Numbered from the stretch's first letter, positions 51,465-60,264 are shown. The stretch: 64,000 nucleotides of DNA from Mesorhizobium muleiense (GCF_900099905.1 NZ_FNEE01000003.1:310001-374000); one strand, 5' to 3'. Notes: generated by a model not told the origin, from the letters alone. Made by a program: numbers and translations.

Positions 51465-51971
51465 ATGAATGACCCATACAACGTGCTTTTCCTGTGCACC
51501 GGCAATTCGGCACGGTCGATCCTTGCCGAAGCGATCCTCAACCGTGTCGGCGCCGGCAAGTTCAGGGCCTATTCGGCCGGATCGCGCCCGAAGGGAGAGG
51601 TCCATCCCTACGCGCTCCAGCTGTTGAAAACCCTCAACCACGACACGTCCTTCGCCCGCTCGAAAGACTGGCAGGAATTTGCGGCTCCTGGCGCCCCGGA
51701 GATGAATTTCGTTTTCACCGTCTGCGACAACGCGGCCAATGAAGCCTGTCCGGTCTGGCCGGGACAGCCGATGACCGCGCATTGGGGCGTGCCCGACCCG
51801 GCCGCCGTGGACGGCACCGACGCCGAAAAGCATCTGGCCTTTGCCGAAGCCTATCGCATGCTCAACAACCGGATCTCGATCTTCGTCAGCCTGCCGATGA
51901 ACACGATCGACAAGCTCGCCCTGCAGAAACGGCTCGATGAAATCGGCCGCGATCTGCCGAAGGCCGGCTGA
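51465..51971 (+). CDS. arsC: Arsenate reductase, LMW-phosphatase type
   Basis: This 168-residue protein has the LMW tyrosine phosphatase-like loop CTGNSARS at residues 11-18, preceded by NVLFL, and the catalytic-Asp region WGVPDPAAVDG near residue 105. The redox cysteine region FTVCDNAANEACPVWPG contains the pair Cys-x-x-x-x-x-x-Cys used to pass electrons. It reduces arsenate to arsenite. Gene start has GGGAGGA. It is four bases upstream of the aquaglyceroporin. A second arsenate reductase of an unrelated fold follows, so the operon carries two independent enzymes for the same step with different reductants. Confidence 0.93.
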   Translation: MNDPYNVLFLCTGNSARSILAEAILNRVGAGKFRAYSAGSRPKGEVHPYALQLLKTLNHDTSFARSKDWQEFAAPGAPEMNFVFTVCDNAANEACPVWPGQPMTAHWGVPDPAAVDGTDAEKHLAFAEAYRMLNNRISIFVSLPMNTIDKLALQKRLDEIGRDLPKAG

Positions 51972-51975
51972 CATC

Positions 51976-52665
51976 ATGGCGGCTGACCTGTCCCGCCGCA
52001 TCGTCGCGGAAGCGCTCGGCACGGCAATGCTGGTCGCGACGGTCGTCGGCTCCGGCATCATGGCGGATCGTCTGACGGACGATGTGGGTCTCTCCCTGCT
52101 CGGCAACACGCTGCCGACTGGAGCGATTTTGGTGGTGCTGATCACCATACTCGGACCGATTTCCGGGGCGCATTTCAATCCGGCGGTGACGCTGGTTTTT
52201 GCCCTCAGGCGGGAAATCGAAGCGAACGCTGCACTGGCCTATGTGATCGCCCAGATTGCCGGCGGCATCGCCGGAACGCTGCTGGCGCACGCCATGTTCG
52301 AACTGCCAATTCTCCAGATCTCGCAAACCGTGCGGACCGGAAACGGACAATGGATTGCGGAACTGGTGGCCGCCTTCGGCCTGGTCTTCACCATTCTCGC
52401 CGGTCTTCGCTTCCGTTCGGATGCCATTCCATGGCTGGTCGGCCTCTACATCACCGCGGCCTACTGGTTCACGGCCTCGACCTCGTTTGCCAATCCGGCA
52501 GTCGCCATTGCCCGGGCGGTTTCCAACACCTTCACGGGCATCCGGCCGATAGATCTGCCGGGGTTTATTGTCGCCGAGCTGCTGGGCGCGCTGCTTGCCA
52601 TGGCGTTGGCAGGATGGCTGCTCGCTGAACCCAAGCCAATCAGACAGATGAGAGCCGCGAAATGA
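51976..52665 (+). CDS. aqpS: Aquaglyceroporin (AqpS-like arsenite channel)
   Basis: The ATG at 51976 gives 229 residues; an in-frame extension to 51937 runs into arsC. Six membrane segments and two NPA half-helices are seen: SGAHFNPAVTLVFALR near residue 63 and FANPAVAIARAV near residue 175. It is a MIP-family channel. In rhizobial ars operons, AqpS lets arsenite formed by ArsC flow out down its gradient and replaces ArsB/ACR3. That neither ArsB nor ACR3 is in this operon fits this role. It overlaps the downstream arsC start by four bases. Confidence 0.92.
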   Translation: MAADLSRRIVAEALGTAMLVATVVGSGIMADRLTDDVGLSLLGNTLPTGAILVVLITILGPISGAHFNPAVTLVFALRREIEANAALAYVIAQIAGGIAGTLLAHAMFELPILQISQTVRTGNGQWIAELVAAFGLVFTILAGLRFRSDAIPWLVGLYITAAYWFTASTSFANPAVAIARAVSNTFTGIRPIDLPGFIVAELLGALLAMALAGWLLAEPKPIRQMRAAK

Positions 52666-53084
52666 CCATCACCATCTACCACAATCCCAACTGCGGCACC
52701 TCGCGCAACACGCTCGCCATCATCCGGCAGTCCGGCGAAGAGCCTGAGGTGATCGAGTATCTGAAAAACCCGCCGTCGCGTGAACGGCTGGTCGAGCTGA
52801 TCGCGGCGATGGGGATGACGCCGCGCCAATTGCTGCGCGAGAAGGGCACGCCTTACGCCGAGCTCAATCTCGGCGATCCCAAATGGACGGACGACGAGAT
52901 CGTCGATTTCATGCTGGCGCATCCGATCCTGATCAACCGGCCGATCGTCGTGACGCCGCTTGGCACCATGCTTGCTCGGCCGTCCGAAGCGGTTCTCGAC
53001 ATCCTGCCCAATCCTGAGATCGGGCCGTTCGCCAAGGAAGACGGCGAAGTCGTCATCGATGCGCAGGGCAAGCGCGTTGCCTGA
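52662..53084 (+). CDS. arsC: Arsenate reductase, glutaredoxin-dependent type
   Basis: The 140-residue protein is a thioredoxin-fold ArsC of the E. coli plasmid R773 type. The catalytic Cys is in [11 protein letters not shown] at residue 11, and the supporting Arg residues are in NPPSRERL and [11 protein letters not shown]. It reduces arsenate with glutathione and glutaredoxin. It overlaps aqpS by four bases upstream and overlaps the arsH start by about eight bases. It is unrelated in fold to the LMW-type ArsC two genes upstream. Having both may allow function under different thiol or thioredoxin supplies. Confidence 0.93.
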   Translation: MTITIYHNPNCGTSRNTLAIIRQSGEEPEVIEYLKNPPSRERLVELIAAMGMTPRQLLREKGTPYAELNLGDPKWTDDEIVDFMLAHPILINRPIVVTPLGTMLARPSEAVLDILPNPEIGPFAKEDGEVVIDAQGKRVA

Positions 53085-53805
53085 CCTAGTGCCCGAAGAC
53101 TCGCTTCCGAACGTCGACGAAGACCAGTTCCGGCCGATCGACCTGCAGGCGCTGCTCGACGTGCCGCGGTCGATCCACAAACCTCGCGTGCTGATGCTCT
53201 ACGGCTCGCTGCGCGAGCGGTCCTATTCGCGGCTTGCGACGGAGGAGGCAGCTCGCATTTTGCGCCGCCTGGGCGCCGAGGTGCGCATCTACAATCCCGC
53301 CGGCCTGCCGCTGCCGGATTCGACCTCGGCCGACCACGCCAAAGTCCAGGAGCTGCGAGACCTGTCGATCTGGTCGGAAGCGCAGGTCTGGTGCTCGCCG
53401 GAGCGGCATGGCTCAATGACGGGAGTGATGAAGGCGCAGATCGACTGGCTGCCGCTGTCGGCCGGCGGCGTCAGGACGACGCAGGGCCGCACGCTGGCGG
53501 TGATGCAGGTGTCGGGCGGCTCGCAGAGTTTCAACGCCGTGAACCAGCTTCGTCTCCTCGGCCGCTGGATGCGGATGATCACCATCCCCAACCAGTCGTC
53601 GGTAGCCAAGGCTTTCAACGAGTTCGACGAGGCCGGCCGCATGAAGCCGTCGCCGTACTACAACAGGATCGTCGACGTGATGGAGGAGCTGATGAAGTTC
53701 ACGCTGCTCTTGCGTGATCGGTCCGCCTATCTCACGGACCGTTATTCCGAGCGCGTCGAAAGCGCCGAAGAAGTCGCCAAGCGGGTCAACCAGCGGTCGA
53801 TGTGA
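53077..53805 (+). CDS. arsH: ArsH NADPH-dependent FMN reductase
   Basis: The TTG at 53077 has AGGG eight bases upstream and gives 242 residues; a GTG at 53089 is the alternative. The frame is open much further upstream inside arsC, but that part is a shadow. The flavodoxin-like core has [20 protein letters not shown] (FMN phosphate loop) and [20 protein letters not shown], with the C-terminal [20 protein letters not shown]. This is the ArsH arrangement. ArsH proteins oxidise trivalent methyl- or aromatic arsenicals and reduce quinones or metals. It ends the arsR-arsC-aqpS-arsC-arsH unit. Confidence 0.93.
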   Translation: MPDLVPEDSLPNVDEDQFRPIDLQALLDVPRSIHKPRVLMLYGSLRERSYSRLATEEAARILRRLGAEVRIYNPAGLPLPDSTSADHAKVQELRDLSIWSEAQVWCSPERHGSMTGVMKAQIDWLPLSAGGVRTTQGRTLAVMQVSGGSQSFNAVNQLRLLGRWMRMITIPNQSSVAKAFNEFDEAGRMKPSPYYNRIVDVMEELMKFTLLLRDRSAYLTDRYSERVESAEEVAKRVNQRSM

Positions 53806-53892
53806 GGCGGGTGTGCGATACCGGTATACGATTAATTCGATGATGTTCGAAATAGTATTGACGGGACGTCGTCTCAGCACTATCTTATTTCC
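53806..53892. promoter_or_regulatory. Promoter/operator region of the second arsR unit
   Basis: A ten-base perfect palindrome ATACCGGTAT is at 53818-53827 and an inverted repeat TTCGA-N6-TCGAA is at 53836-53851. The region then runs into an AT-rich stretch before the ATG at 53893. These are candidate ArsR 2 sites. Assignment is from position alone. Confidence 0.5.
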
Positions 53893-54213
53893 ATGAAACT
53901 CGAACAAGCAGCAAAACAGCTCGAGGCGCTCGGCAATCCGACGCGGCTCAAGCTTTATCGCACGCTGGTGCGGGCAGGCGAAACCGGGCGACCGGTCGGT
54001 TATTTGCAGGAAAGCCTTGGCATCGCTGCGTCGACGCTGTCGCATCATCTGCACCGGCTCATCCTGACCGGCCTGGTCACCCAGGAACGCCAAGCAACGA
54101 CGCTGATTTGCCGTGCCAATTACCCTGTGATGAACGATCTCCTTGGCTTTCTTGCCGATGAATGTTGTGCCGATGCCGCATGCGGCCCGGCTGTCGGGGA
54201 GGCGGCTGCATAA
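53893..54213 (+). CDS. ArsR-family repressor 2
   Basis: The 106-residue protein has an ArsR winged helix: QLEALGNPTRLKLYRTLVRA, then LGIAASTLSHHLHRLI as recognition helix and LVTQERQATTLICRANYPVM as wing. The C-terminus has a cysteine cluster (ADECCADAAC) that probably forms the arsenite-binding site. It begins a second ars unit, followed after 51 bp by the ArsO-like flavoprotein gene. The spacer has a palindromic TTTCTA/TAGAAA site, so this gene may repress both its own and the next promoter. The basic layout is that of atypical Cys-tail ArsR proteins. Confidence 0.9.
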   Translation: MKLEQAAKQLEALGNPTRLKLYRTLVRAGETGRPVGYLQESLGIAASTLSHHLHRLILTGLVTQERQATTLICRANYPVMNDLLGFLADECCADAACGPAVGEAAA

Positions 54214-54231
54214 CTCTTTTTTTGACTGGTA

Positions 54232-54249
54232 TTTCTATAATCCTAGAAA
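54232..54249. promoter_or_regulatory. Inverted repeat before the ArsO-like gene
   Basis: TTTCTA (54232-54237) and TAGAAA (54244-54249) are perfect inverted copies around TAATCC. The site overlaps a TATAAT hexamer at 54236-54241, which suggests a promoter blocked by an ArsR dimer. Confidence 0.5.
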
Positions 54250-54264
54250 CATAGAAGGGGTGTC

Positions 54265-55653
54265 ATGGTTTCTGAAAACGATCTCCCGATCGCCATCATC
54301 GGCGGCGGACCTGTCGGCCTGGCGGCTGCCGCCCAACTGGTCAGCCGTGGCCTGCCGGTCAAGGTTTATGAGGCCGGTGCTTCTGTCGGCTCGAACCTTC
54401 GGGATTGGGGTCATGTGCGGGTTTTCACACCATGGCGCTATTGTGTCGATGCGGTCGCCCGAAAACTTCTCGAGAGCCATGGCTGGCAAATGCCGGAGCC
54501 GGAGGCGTTCCCCACCGCGGATGAAATTGTCGACCAGTACCTCGCGCCGCTGGCCAAGCTTGCCGAACTGGCGCCGTCGATCGAGACCAGTGCCCGTGTT
54601 GTCGCCATTTCCCGCTGGGGAGCCGACAAGGTGTTGAGCAAGGCGCGGGAGACGCGGCCGTTCATGCTGCTGGTCGAAACGGCGAACGGCACGCGCCGGG
54701 ACAGCGCGCGTGCCGCCATCGATGCGTCCGGCACCTGGCAGACGCCGAACCCTCTTGGCGCCGGCGGCTTGCCGGCCGAAGGCGAGAGGAAATTTGGCGA
54801 CCGCTTCGCCTACGGCATCCCAAATGTTCTCGGTCGCGACAGTCATCTCTATGCACGTCGCACGACATTGGTGGTCGGCGCCGGCCATTCCGCTGCCAAT
54901 GCCTTGCTGGAATTGGCGGGGCTTGCGCAAACCGAACCGGGCACTTCGGCACTATGGGTGACGCGCAGCACCGACCTTGCCCGCATCTACGGCGGCGGCG
55001 ATGCCGACGCCCTGCCGGCGCGGGGCGAGCTTGGCTCCGATGTCCGGCAGCTCGCCGAGAGCGGACGCGTGCGGCTGGTGACCGGCTTTGCCATTGTTGC
55101 CATTCGCGAGGTCGACAGCCGGCTCGTAGTCGAAGGGCAGACGGAAGAGGGATTGCGCACGCTCGGACCCGTCGACCGGATCATCGCCGCGACGGGGCAG
55201 CGCCCCGATCTCGCCTTGACCCGGGAGCTCCGGCTGGAGCTCGATCCGTGGCTCGAAGGCGTCAAGGCGCTCGGACCGCTCATCGATCCCAACGAGCACT
55301 CATGCGGCGATGTCCCGCCGCATGGTCATCGCGAGCTCAGCCACCCCGAGCCCGATTTCTACACGGTCGGCGTCAAAAGCTATGGCCGGGCGCCGACATT
55401 CTTGCTGCTGACCGGCTATGAGCAGGTCCGCTCGGTCGCCGCGGCGATCGCCGGCGACATGGCTGCCGCCGATGCCGTGCAGCTGGTGTTGCCCAAGACC
55501 GGCGTCTGCACGGTGCCGGTGTCACTTTCAGGCGCGTCGTCCCAGGGTTGCTGCGGCGGACCAGCGCCGGCTGCTGTCGACGCCTGCTGTGCCGACGATG
55601 CCAAGGCGAAGGCGAGCGGCAAGTCGGGCTGCGGCTGCGGCGTCGCGGCATGA
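54265..55653 (+). CDS. ArsO-like FAD/NAD(P)-dependent oxidoreductase with cysteine-rich tail
   Basis: The 462-residue flavoprotein has the FAD motif AIIGGGPVGLAAAAQLV at residues 9-25, the NAD(P) motif LVVGAGHSAANALLEL near residue 203, and an ATGQRPDLALTREL element near residue 310. This two-dinucleotide layout fits flavin-containing monooxygenase-like ArsO proteins found with arsR. The last 50 residues are exceptional: a Cys-rich tail with QGCCGGPAPAA, VDACCADDAK and KSGCGCGVAA, seven cysteines in all, which could bind arsenite. Its stop overlaps the start of the MFS exporter gene. It may oxidise or modify an arsenical and pass it to the exporter. Substrate unknown. Confidence 0.85.
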   Translation: MVSENDLPIAIIGGGPVGLAAAAQLVSRGLPVKVYEAGASVGSNLRDWGHVRVFTPWRYCVDAVARKLLESHGWQMPEPEAFPTADEIVDQYLAPLAKLAELAPSIETSARVVAISRWGADKVLSKARETRPFMLLVETANGTRRDSARAAIDASGTWQTPNPLGAGGLPAEGERKFGDRFAYGIPNVLGRDSHLYARRTTLVVGAGHSAANALLELAGLAQTEPGTSALWVTRSTDLARIYGGGDADALPARGELGSDVRQLAESGRVRLVTGFAIVAIREVDSRLVVEGQTEEGLRTLGPVDRIIAATGQRPDLALTRELRLELDPWLEGVKALGPLIDPNEHSCGDVPPHGHRELSHPEPDFYTVGVKSYGRAPTFLLLTGYEQVRSVAAAIAGDMAAADAVQLVLPKTGVCTVPVSLSGASSQGCCGGPAPAAVDACCADDAKAKASGKSGCGCGVAA

Positions 55654-56864
55654 GTCTTTCACCGCCTACGCGCAGTCGCGGCGCGATCATCGCCGCGCTC
55701 GGCATGACGCAGATCATGGCGTGGGGGTCTTCCTATTATCTCCCGGCGGTGATCGCGCCGGCCGTTGTGGCCGACACGGGTTGGCCTCTGGCATGGGTTG
55801 TCGGAGGCCTGTCCCTCGGCCTTTTCGTCGGCGGGCTGATTTCTCCACGCGTGGGTAGCTCGATTGAACGACATGGCGGCCGGAATGTGCTGGCCTTCAG
55901 CGCCGCATGTATCGGGACTGGTCAGATCGGACTGGCAATTGCTCCAAGTTTAGCGGCCTACATCGTTGCCTGGCTTGTTATCGGCCTTGGGATGGGGGCT
56001 GGGCTCTACGATGCCGCCTTTGCGACCCTGGGCCGGCTATATGGCCATGGCGCGCGCTCCGCCATCACCACGCTCACTCTGTTCGGCGGCTTCGCAAGCA
56101 CGGTTTGCTGGCCGCTTTCTGCTTTTTTAATGGGAGAGATCGGATGGCGAGGGGCATGTCTGGTCTATGCCGCCGTGCAATTGCTGGTCGCTCTGCCGCT
56201 GTATCTCCTTATCCTGCCGCGTGGCGTCGCCCGGCCCGCCAGCCAGTCCGATCAGAAGACAGTCGTGGCTTCCGTGCCTGTGACGAGGTCGACGCCGGTT
56301 ATGGTCATCCTGGCGACGACTATAACGCTCGCGGCGGTCATATCCTCGACCCTCTCCGTCCATCTTCTAACTGTCCTTCAGTCGACCGGCATGGCGCTGG
56401 CCGCGGCGGTGGGACTGGGCGCGCTTGTCGGTCCGTCGCAGGTCGGCGCTCGCGCGATCGAGATGGTCGTTGCCCGCTACCACCATCCGATATGGACCAA
56501 GGTCGTATCGGTCGGATGCGTGGCGATCGGGGTGTCGGCTCTCTGGATGGGAATGCCGATCATCCCGCTGGCCCTGACGTTTTACGGTGCCGGCATCGGC
56601 CTGGAATCAATTGCCCGAGGAACATTGCCGCTGGCCCTGTTCGGTGCCTCCGGCTATGCCAGGCTTATGGGTCGTCTGGCCATGCCAAGCCTGATTGCTC
56701 AAGCCGCCGCCCCTTCCGTGGGCGCGCTGCTGGTCGAACAGCTCGGTGCGCATGGCATGCTTGCCGTCCTGTCGGCACTTGCCCTGGTCAATGCGGTGTT
56801 GGTCGGCGCGCTCGCGCTGCTGCTTTTCCGGCCTCGAGCGCTGGGAATAGAGTCTGTTCCTTGA
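55650..56864 (+). CDS. MFS exporter of the ars locus
   Basis: The ATG at 55650 overlaps the ArsO-like stop by four bases and gives 404 residues with about twelve membrane segments. Family elements include GMTQIMAWGSSYYLPAVIAP near the first segment and LGLFVGGLISPRVGSSIERH in the second/third loop. It resembles the MFS transporters next to arsO-type flavoprotein genes and is more like the monocarboxylate/CynX type than ArsJ. It probably exports the product of the ArsO-like enzyme or an arsenical. No trivalent-arsenic cysteines are obvious in the membrane segments. The pair arsR 2, ArsO-like, MFS forms a second arsenic unit. Confidence 0.85.
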   Translation: MSLSPPTRSRGAIIAALGMTQIMAWGSSYYLPAVIAPAVVADTGWPLAWVVGGLSLGLFVGGLISPRVGSSIERHGGRNVLAFSAACIGTGQIGLAIAPSLAAYIVAWLVIGLGMGAGLYDAAFATLGRLYGHGARSAITTLTLFGGFASTVCWPLSAFLMGEIGWRGACLVYAAVQLLVALPLYLLILPRGVARPASQSDQKTVVASVPVTRSTPVMVILATTITLAAVISSTLSVHLLTVLQSTGMALAAAVGLGALVGPSQVGARAIEMVVARYHHPIWTKVVSVGCVAIGVSALWMGMPIIPLALTFYGAGIGLESIARGTLPLALFGASGYARLMGRLAMPSLIAQAAAPSVGALLVEQLGAHGMLAVLSALALVNAVLVGALALLLFRPRALGIESVP

Positions 56865-57151
56865 TCGCGTACCATGCTCGGCGGCCGGCCGAGCAAACGA
56901 TGTCCAGCTTGCGAGGCGATGACGCCGATCTTCATTCGCCGTGATCGCCCGTCTCGAGATCGCCCGTCCCAGCCTCGCTTGAGCGCTGGCGCCAGAAACA
57001 TCGTCGTGAGCTGGTCGATATGCGTCTGATGGTTCCGCTCCATTCGAGCGGACAGCAGCGTCGACCTGTGCGCAACACCGAGCCGCCGGCCATCGGCGCT
57101 CGACGGGCTGTGATGCGGTTGATAAGCCCTCTCCCTAAGGAGAGTCGAGAC
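56865..57151. other. Spacer without a recognised gene
   Basis: The 287-bp spacer between the MFS exporter and the HerA-like gene holds no supported frame. The ORF of the next gene is open in its 3' half, but the ATG at 57152 with AAGGAGAG is the better start. Confidence 0.5.
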
Positions 57152-58651
57152 ATGACCGTTGCGATCGAGATGGGCCACACGACCGCGGGCGCCCCGGCGG
57201 CGCTGGATCTTGAGGAGCTGCTGGCGACGCGCCTTTTGGTGCAGGGCAATTCGGGCTCCGGCAAATCCCATCTGCTGCGCCGGCTGCTGGAGCAGAGTGC
57301 CCCTTGGGTGCAGCAGACCATCATCGACCCCGAAGGCGACTTCGTCTCGCTGGGCGACCGGTTCGGCCATTTGGTGATCGATGCCGAGGAGCATACCGAG
57401 CGCGGCCTGCAGAGCGCCGGCGAGCGGGCGCGCATCCACCGCGTCTCCACGGTGCTCAATCTCGAGGGGCTCGACGCCGAGAACCAGATGCGCCGCGCCG
57501 CCGCCTTCCTTGGCGGGCTTTTTGAGGTCGCCCGCGACCACTGGTACCCGATGCTGGTGGTGGTGGACGAGGCGCAGCTGTTCGCGCCGGCTGTGGCCGG
57601 CGAGGTTTCGGACGAGGCGCGCAAGCTCTCGCTTGGCGCCATGACGAACCTGATGTGCCGAGGCCGCAAACGCGGGCTTGCCGGCATCATCGCCACTCAG
57701 CGGCTGGCCAAGCTGGCCAAGAATGTCGCCGCCGAGGCTTCCAATTTCCTCATGGGCCGGACTTTTCTCGATATCGACATGGCGCGCGCCGCCGACCTTT
57801 TGGGCATGGAGCGGCGCCAGGCGGAGGCTTTTCGCGACCTGGAGCGCGGGCAATTCATGGCGCTCGGCCCGGCGCTGTCGCGCCGTCCGCTCGGCTTGCG
57901 CATCGGCCCGACCGACACAAGTCCGCGCAATGGCACGCCGCGGCTGATGCCGCTGCCGGAAGCAGCCCTTGAGGACGCACGCGCCATCATCCTGGCAGCA
58001 CCGCCGCCGGAAACTGTCCGGCCGCAGCGCCGGTCGTCGCCGGACCTTCTCGATCAGCTGATGGCGGCGAAGTCGGCGGCGCTGGAAATCCGCCCCGAAC
58101 CGTCGGAGCCGCCGATCAGCGCCGAGGATTTGGCGGAGCGGCGTGAGCGCGTCGACCGTGTCCTGCGCGCCGTTCTGGTGCAGCCCGACGCGGGCTTCCG
58201 GGTCATCGGCGTGCTTTATCAGGAGTTCGTGGTCCGCTGCCGGATAGAAGGCCTCGCCTCGGTGGTGCCGGACCTGCCCGCCTTTCGCCGCATGCTGACG
58301 CGCGCCCGCGCCGGCCTCGGCTCCGACATGGCAGGGGATGACGCCTGGCAGGACGTCTCGGCGCGCGCCTCGCTGCTGCCCGAGGATATGCAAGGCGTGT
58401 TCATGATGATCGCCCGCGCAGCGAAAGAGGGCTGGCCCTGCCCAAGCGACGCAGCGATCGCCCGCGCCTACGGCTCGCACTCGCTGCGCCGCGCCCGGCG
58501 CCTGCTGACCTATATCGAGGAGCAGGGGCTGATCGTCTGCCAGCTTGACGGGGTTGGACGGCGGACGGTGACGCTGGTGGAACTGGCCTGGGCGACGGCG
58601 CCGGGGGATCCCGGTGCTGCGGAGGTGGAGCAGGGGCGTTTGGCTGTGTGA
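57152..58651 (+). CDS. HerA-like (DUF87) ATP-binding protein
   Basis: The ATG at 57152 with AAGGAGAG upstream gives 499 residues. Walker A is VQGNSGSGKSHLLRRLL near residue 30, preceded by a short beta domain; Walker B is MLVVVDEAQLFAP near residue 140; and the sensor-like GIIATQRLAKLAKN follows. This matches HerA/DUF87-type ATPases, which pump DNA with a nuclease partner such as NurA, but a nuclease is not adjacent. The C-terminal half (about residues 280-499) is basic and helical, and contains a winged-helix-like segment (ALARAYGSHSLRRARR style: CPSDAAIARAYGSHSLRRAR). It occurs widely as a single gene in rhizobia. A role in DNA processing or defence is inferred only. Confidence 0.8.
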   Translation: MTVAIEMGHTTAGAPAALDLEELLATRLLVQGNSGSGKSHLLRRLLEQSAPWVQQTIIDPEGDFVSLGDRFGHLVIDAEEHTERGLQSAGERARIHRVSTVLNLEGLDAENQMRRAAAFLGGLFEVARDHWYPMLVVVDEAQLFAPAVAGEVSDEARKLSLGAMTNLMCRGRKRGLAGIIATQRLAKLAKNVAAEASNFLMGRTFLDIDMARAADLLGMERRQAEAFRDLERGQFMALGPALSRRPLGLRIGPTDTSPRNGTPRLMPLPEAALEDARAIILAAPPPETVRPQRRSSPDLLDQLMAAKSAALEIRPEPSEPPISAEDLAERRERVDRVLRAVLVQPDAGFRVIGVLYQEFVVRCRIEGLASVVPDLPAFRRMLTRARAGLGSDMAGDDAWQDVSARASLLPEDMQGVFMMIARAAKEGWPCPSDAAIARAYGSHSLRRARRLLTYIEEQGLIVCQLDGVGRRTVTLVELAWATAPGDPGAAEVEQGRLAV

Positions 58652-59112
58652 GGCGGCGGCCGAGCGCGCAAGGGAAATGCCACGCATCAAGGCGATGTAT
58701 GGCCAAGCGGCAGGTACAGCGGCGAGTCTTTTTTGCGCAGATAGGGCCTTGGCCCGCCACAGCTCTTCTGCCCGGTCTTCATCATACGACGACGATTGGC
58801 GCGACGCAGATCCGCCTATTGTAAATTGTTCGACGCTACAGCACTCCCTCCTGCCGACGGCGCTTCACATATCTTCTAAATTACCCGCGGGTCGGTTTGC
58901 TAATGAAGAGATCAGCCCCGATCAACTGACGAATGACAAGAAATACGGCATGACTGTAGCGCAAATAGCCGCCGAAACTACGCTACCGCCGCCGATTACC
59001 CCCTTCGGTTCATTCTGTTGACATCCCCTGCTTCTGGAGAGATGGTAAGATACTACGCGGCGGCCCTTTTTCCGAAGATTTTATTCTGCAGCTTCATCAA
59101 AGGATTTCGGCA
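58652..59112. other. 461-bp spacer with lower GC, no supported gene
   Basis: No convincing gene is seen. Base composition falls from about 58780 to 59000 relative to its flanks (runs such as tattgtaaattgttc and atatcttctaaattaccc), which is unusual for this genome. A TTGACA at 59018-59023 is present, but the only -10-like sequence (taagat, 59046) is 22 bases away, too far. The segment may be an old insertion or hold a promoter for the next gene. Confidence 0.5.
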
Positions 59113-60264
59113 ATGCGTTTGTCTCGATCGCGCCGACTTATGGCCATCGCTTTGACGGCAATCGCAGCCGTTCCCTCTTCTGGACATGCCGAGGACAAGC
59201 TGCTGACGGAAGCGGTGCAGTTCAACGGTACGATCCTGTATCTCTCCACCGAAGTGCCTGGCCTGATCTTCGGCGCCGTGCGCAACGGCGAGACGGCCTT
59301 GGCTGGTTTCGGCAAGATTGCCGACGGGAGTGAAAAAGTGCCCGACGGCGACACAATGTTCCGCATCGCATCCGTGAGCAAGGTGTTCTGCGGCAGTGTG
59401 CTTTCCTCGCTGGCGATCGACGGCAAGGTACAGCTCACCGACCGGCTGCAGGATCGCCTCGGCTGGGACGTCACGCTCCCTGAGAAGGATGGCCGCGCCC
59501 TCCGGCTGATCGATCTCGTCGCGCAAGCTTCCGGCCTTCCGCGGGAGGTGCCAGTGGCCGATGCGCCCCCCTCCGACCCCTTCTCTACGAACACCAAAGA
59601 GGCGCAGATTGCCGCCCTCAAGGACAATCCGCTGCTGTTCGCGCCGGGCACCGCCGTTCTCTATTCGAACTTCGGATACGACCTCCTTGGAGCGGCGCTC
59701 GCGAATGTCTCTGGAAAGCCTTATGTCGAGCTCCTTCGGGAGCGTGTCCTCGATCCTCTCGGCATGAAAGACACGGTTTTCAACGCAAGGCCGGAGGACG
59801 AGCCGCGCCTGATGCAGGGCCATAACTTCGACGGCAGCGCCATGCCCATCGTGCCGACGAGCACAGCCATGGAGTGCGCCGGTGGATTGTACTCGACCGC
59901 GGACGATCTGCTGCGCTGGATGAACTGGCATGTCGAGAACAAGCCTTCTGCGGCCGATGCCGAGTTGCGGCTTTTGAACCACGCGGCTTTTTTGTACCGG
60001 GACGGGCTCGCGTCGGTGGTGGGGCTGGATGACGGCGGCCCGATGGACGCCATGGGTCTCGGATGGGTCATCATGCTCCCCACCGAGCATAGCCCGCTCA
60101 TCCTCCAGAAGAGCGGCGGCCTGCAAGGGATGTTTCTCTATGTTGCGATTGCACCGACACGCGGCGTCGGCGCTTTCTTCGTCATGAACCAATTCAATGC
60201 CGCCGGCTTCATGGCGGGGGTCAAGACGACGAACGATTTCGTCGCAGAGATCGCTCCACGCTGA
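59113..60264 (+). CDS. Serine hydrolase of the beta-lactamase/AmpH family
   Basis: This 383-residue protein has a signal peptide (RRLMAIALTAIAAVPSSGHA) and the penicillin-recognising serine motifs: FRIASVSKVFCGS (S-x-x-K with nucleophile Ser near residue 97), YSNFGYDLLG (Y-x-N near residue 183) and a GGL-type C-terminal element around LQKSGGLQGM. The length and spacing match AmpH-type D-alanyl-D-alanine carboxypeptidase/endopeptidases and class C-like esterases. It is periplasmic and may trim peptidoglycan or hydrolyse esters. AAAGGA lies upstream of the start. It stands alone. True beta-lactamase activity is not implied. Confidence 0.83.
   Translation: MRLSRSRRLMAIALTAIAAVPSSGHAEDKLLTEAVQFNGTILYLSTEVPGLIFGAVRNGETALAGFGKIADGSEKVPDGDTMFRIASVSKVFCGSVLSSLAIDGKVQLTDRLQDRLGWDVTLPEKDGRALRLIDLVAQASGLPREVPVADAPPSDPFSTNTKEAQIAALKDNPLLFAPGTAVLYSNFGYDLLGAALANVSGKPYVELLRERVLDPLGMKDTVFNARPEDEPRLMQGHNFDGSAMPIVPTSTAMECAGGLYSTADDLLRWMNWHVENKPSAADAELRLLNHAAFLYRDGLASVVGLDDGGPMDAMGLGWVIMLPTEHSPLILQKSGGLQGMFLYVAIAPTRGVGAFFVMNQFNAAGFMAGVKTTNDFVAEIAPR

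Noticed and set aside
54222..54241. TTGACT with TATAAT as a sigma-70 promoter
   Set aside because: The spacer is only eight bases; the TATAAT may still be a -10, but not with this -35.
58614..59021. 135-codon frame across the spacer after the HerA-like gene
   Set aside because: It begins inside the HerA-like gene, crosses the low-GC spacer and has no protein-like composition.
59018..59051. TTGACA and TAAGAT as a promoter for the serine hydrolase
   Set aside because: The spacing is 22 bases, too long for a standard promoter.
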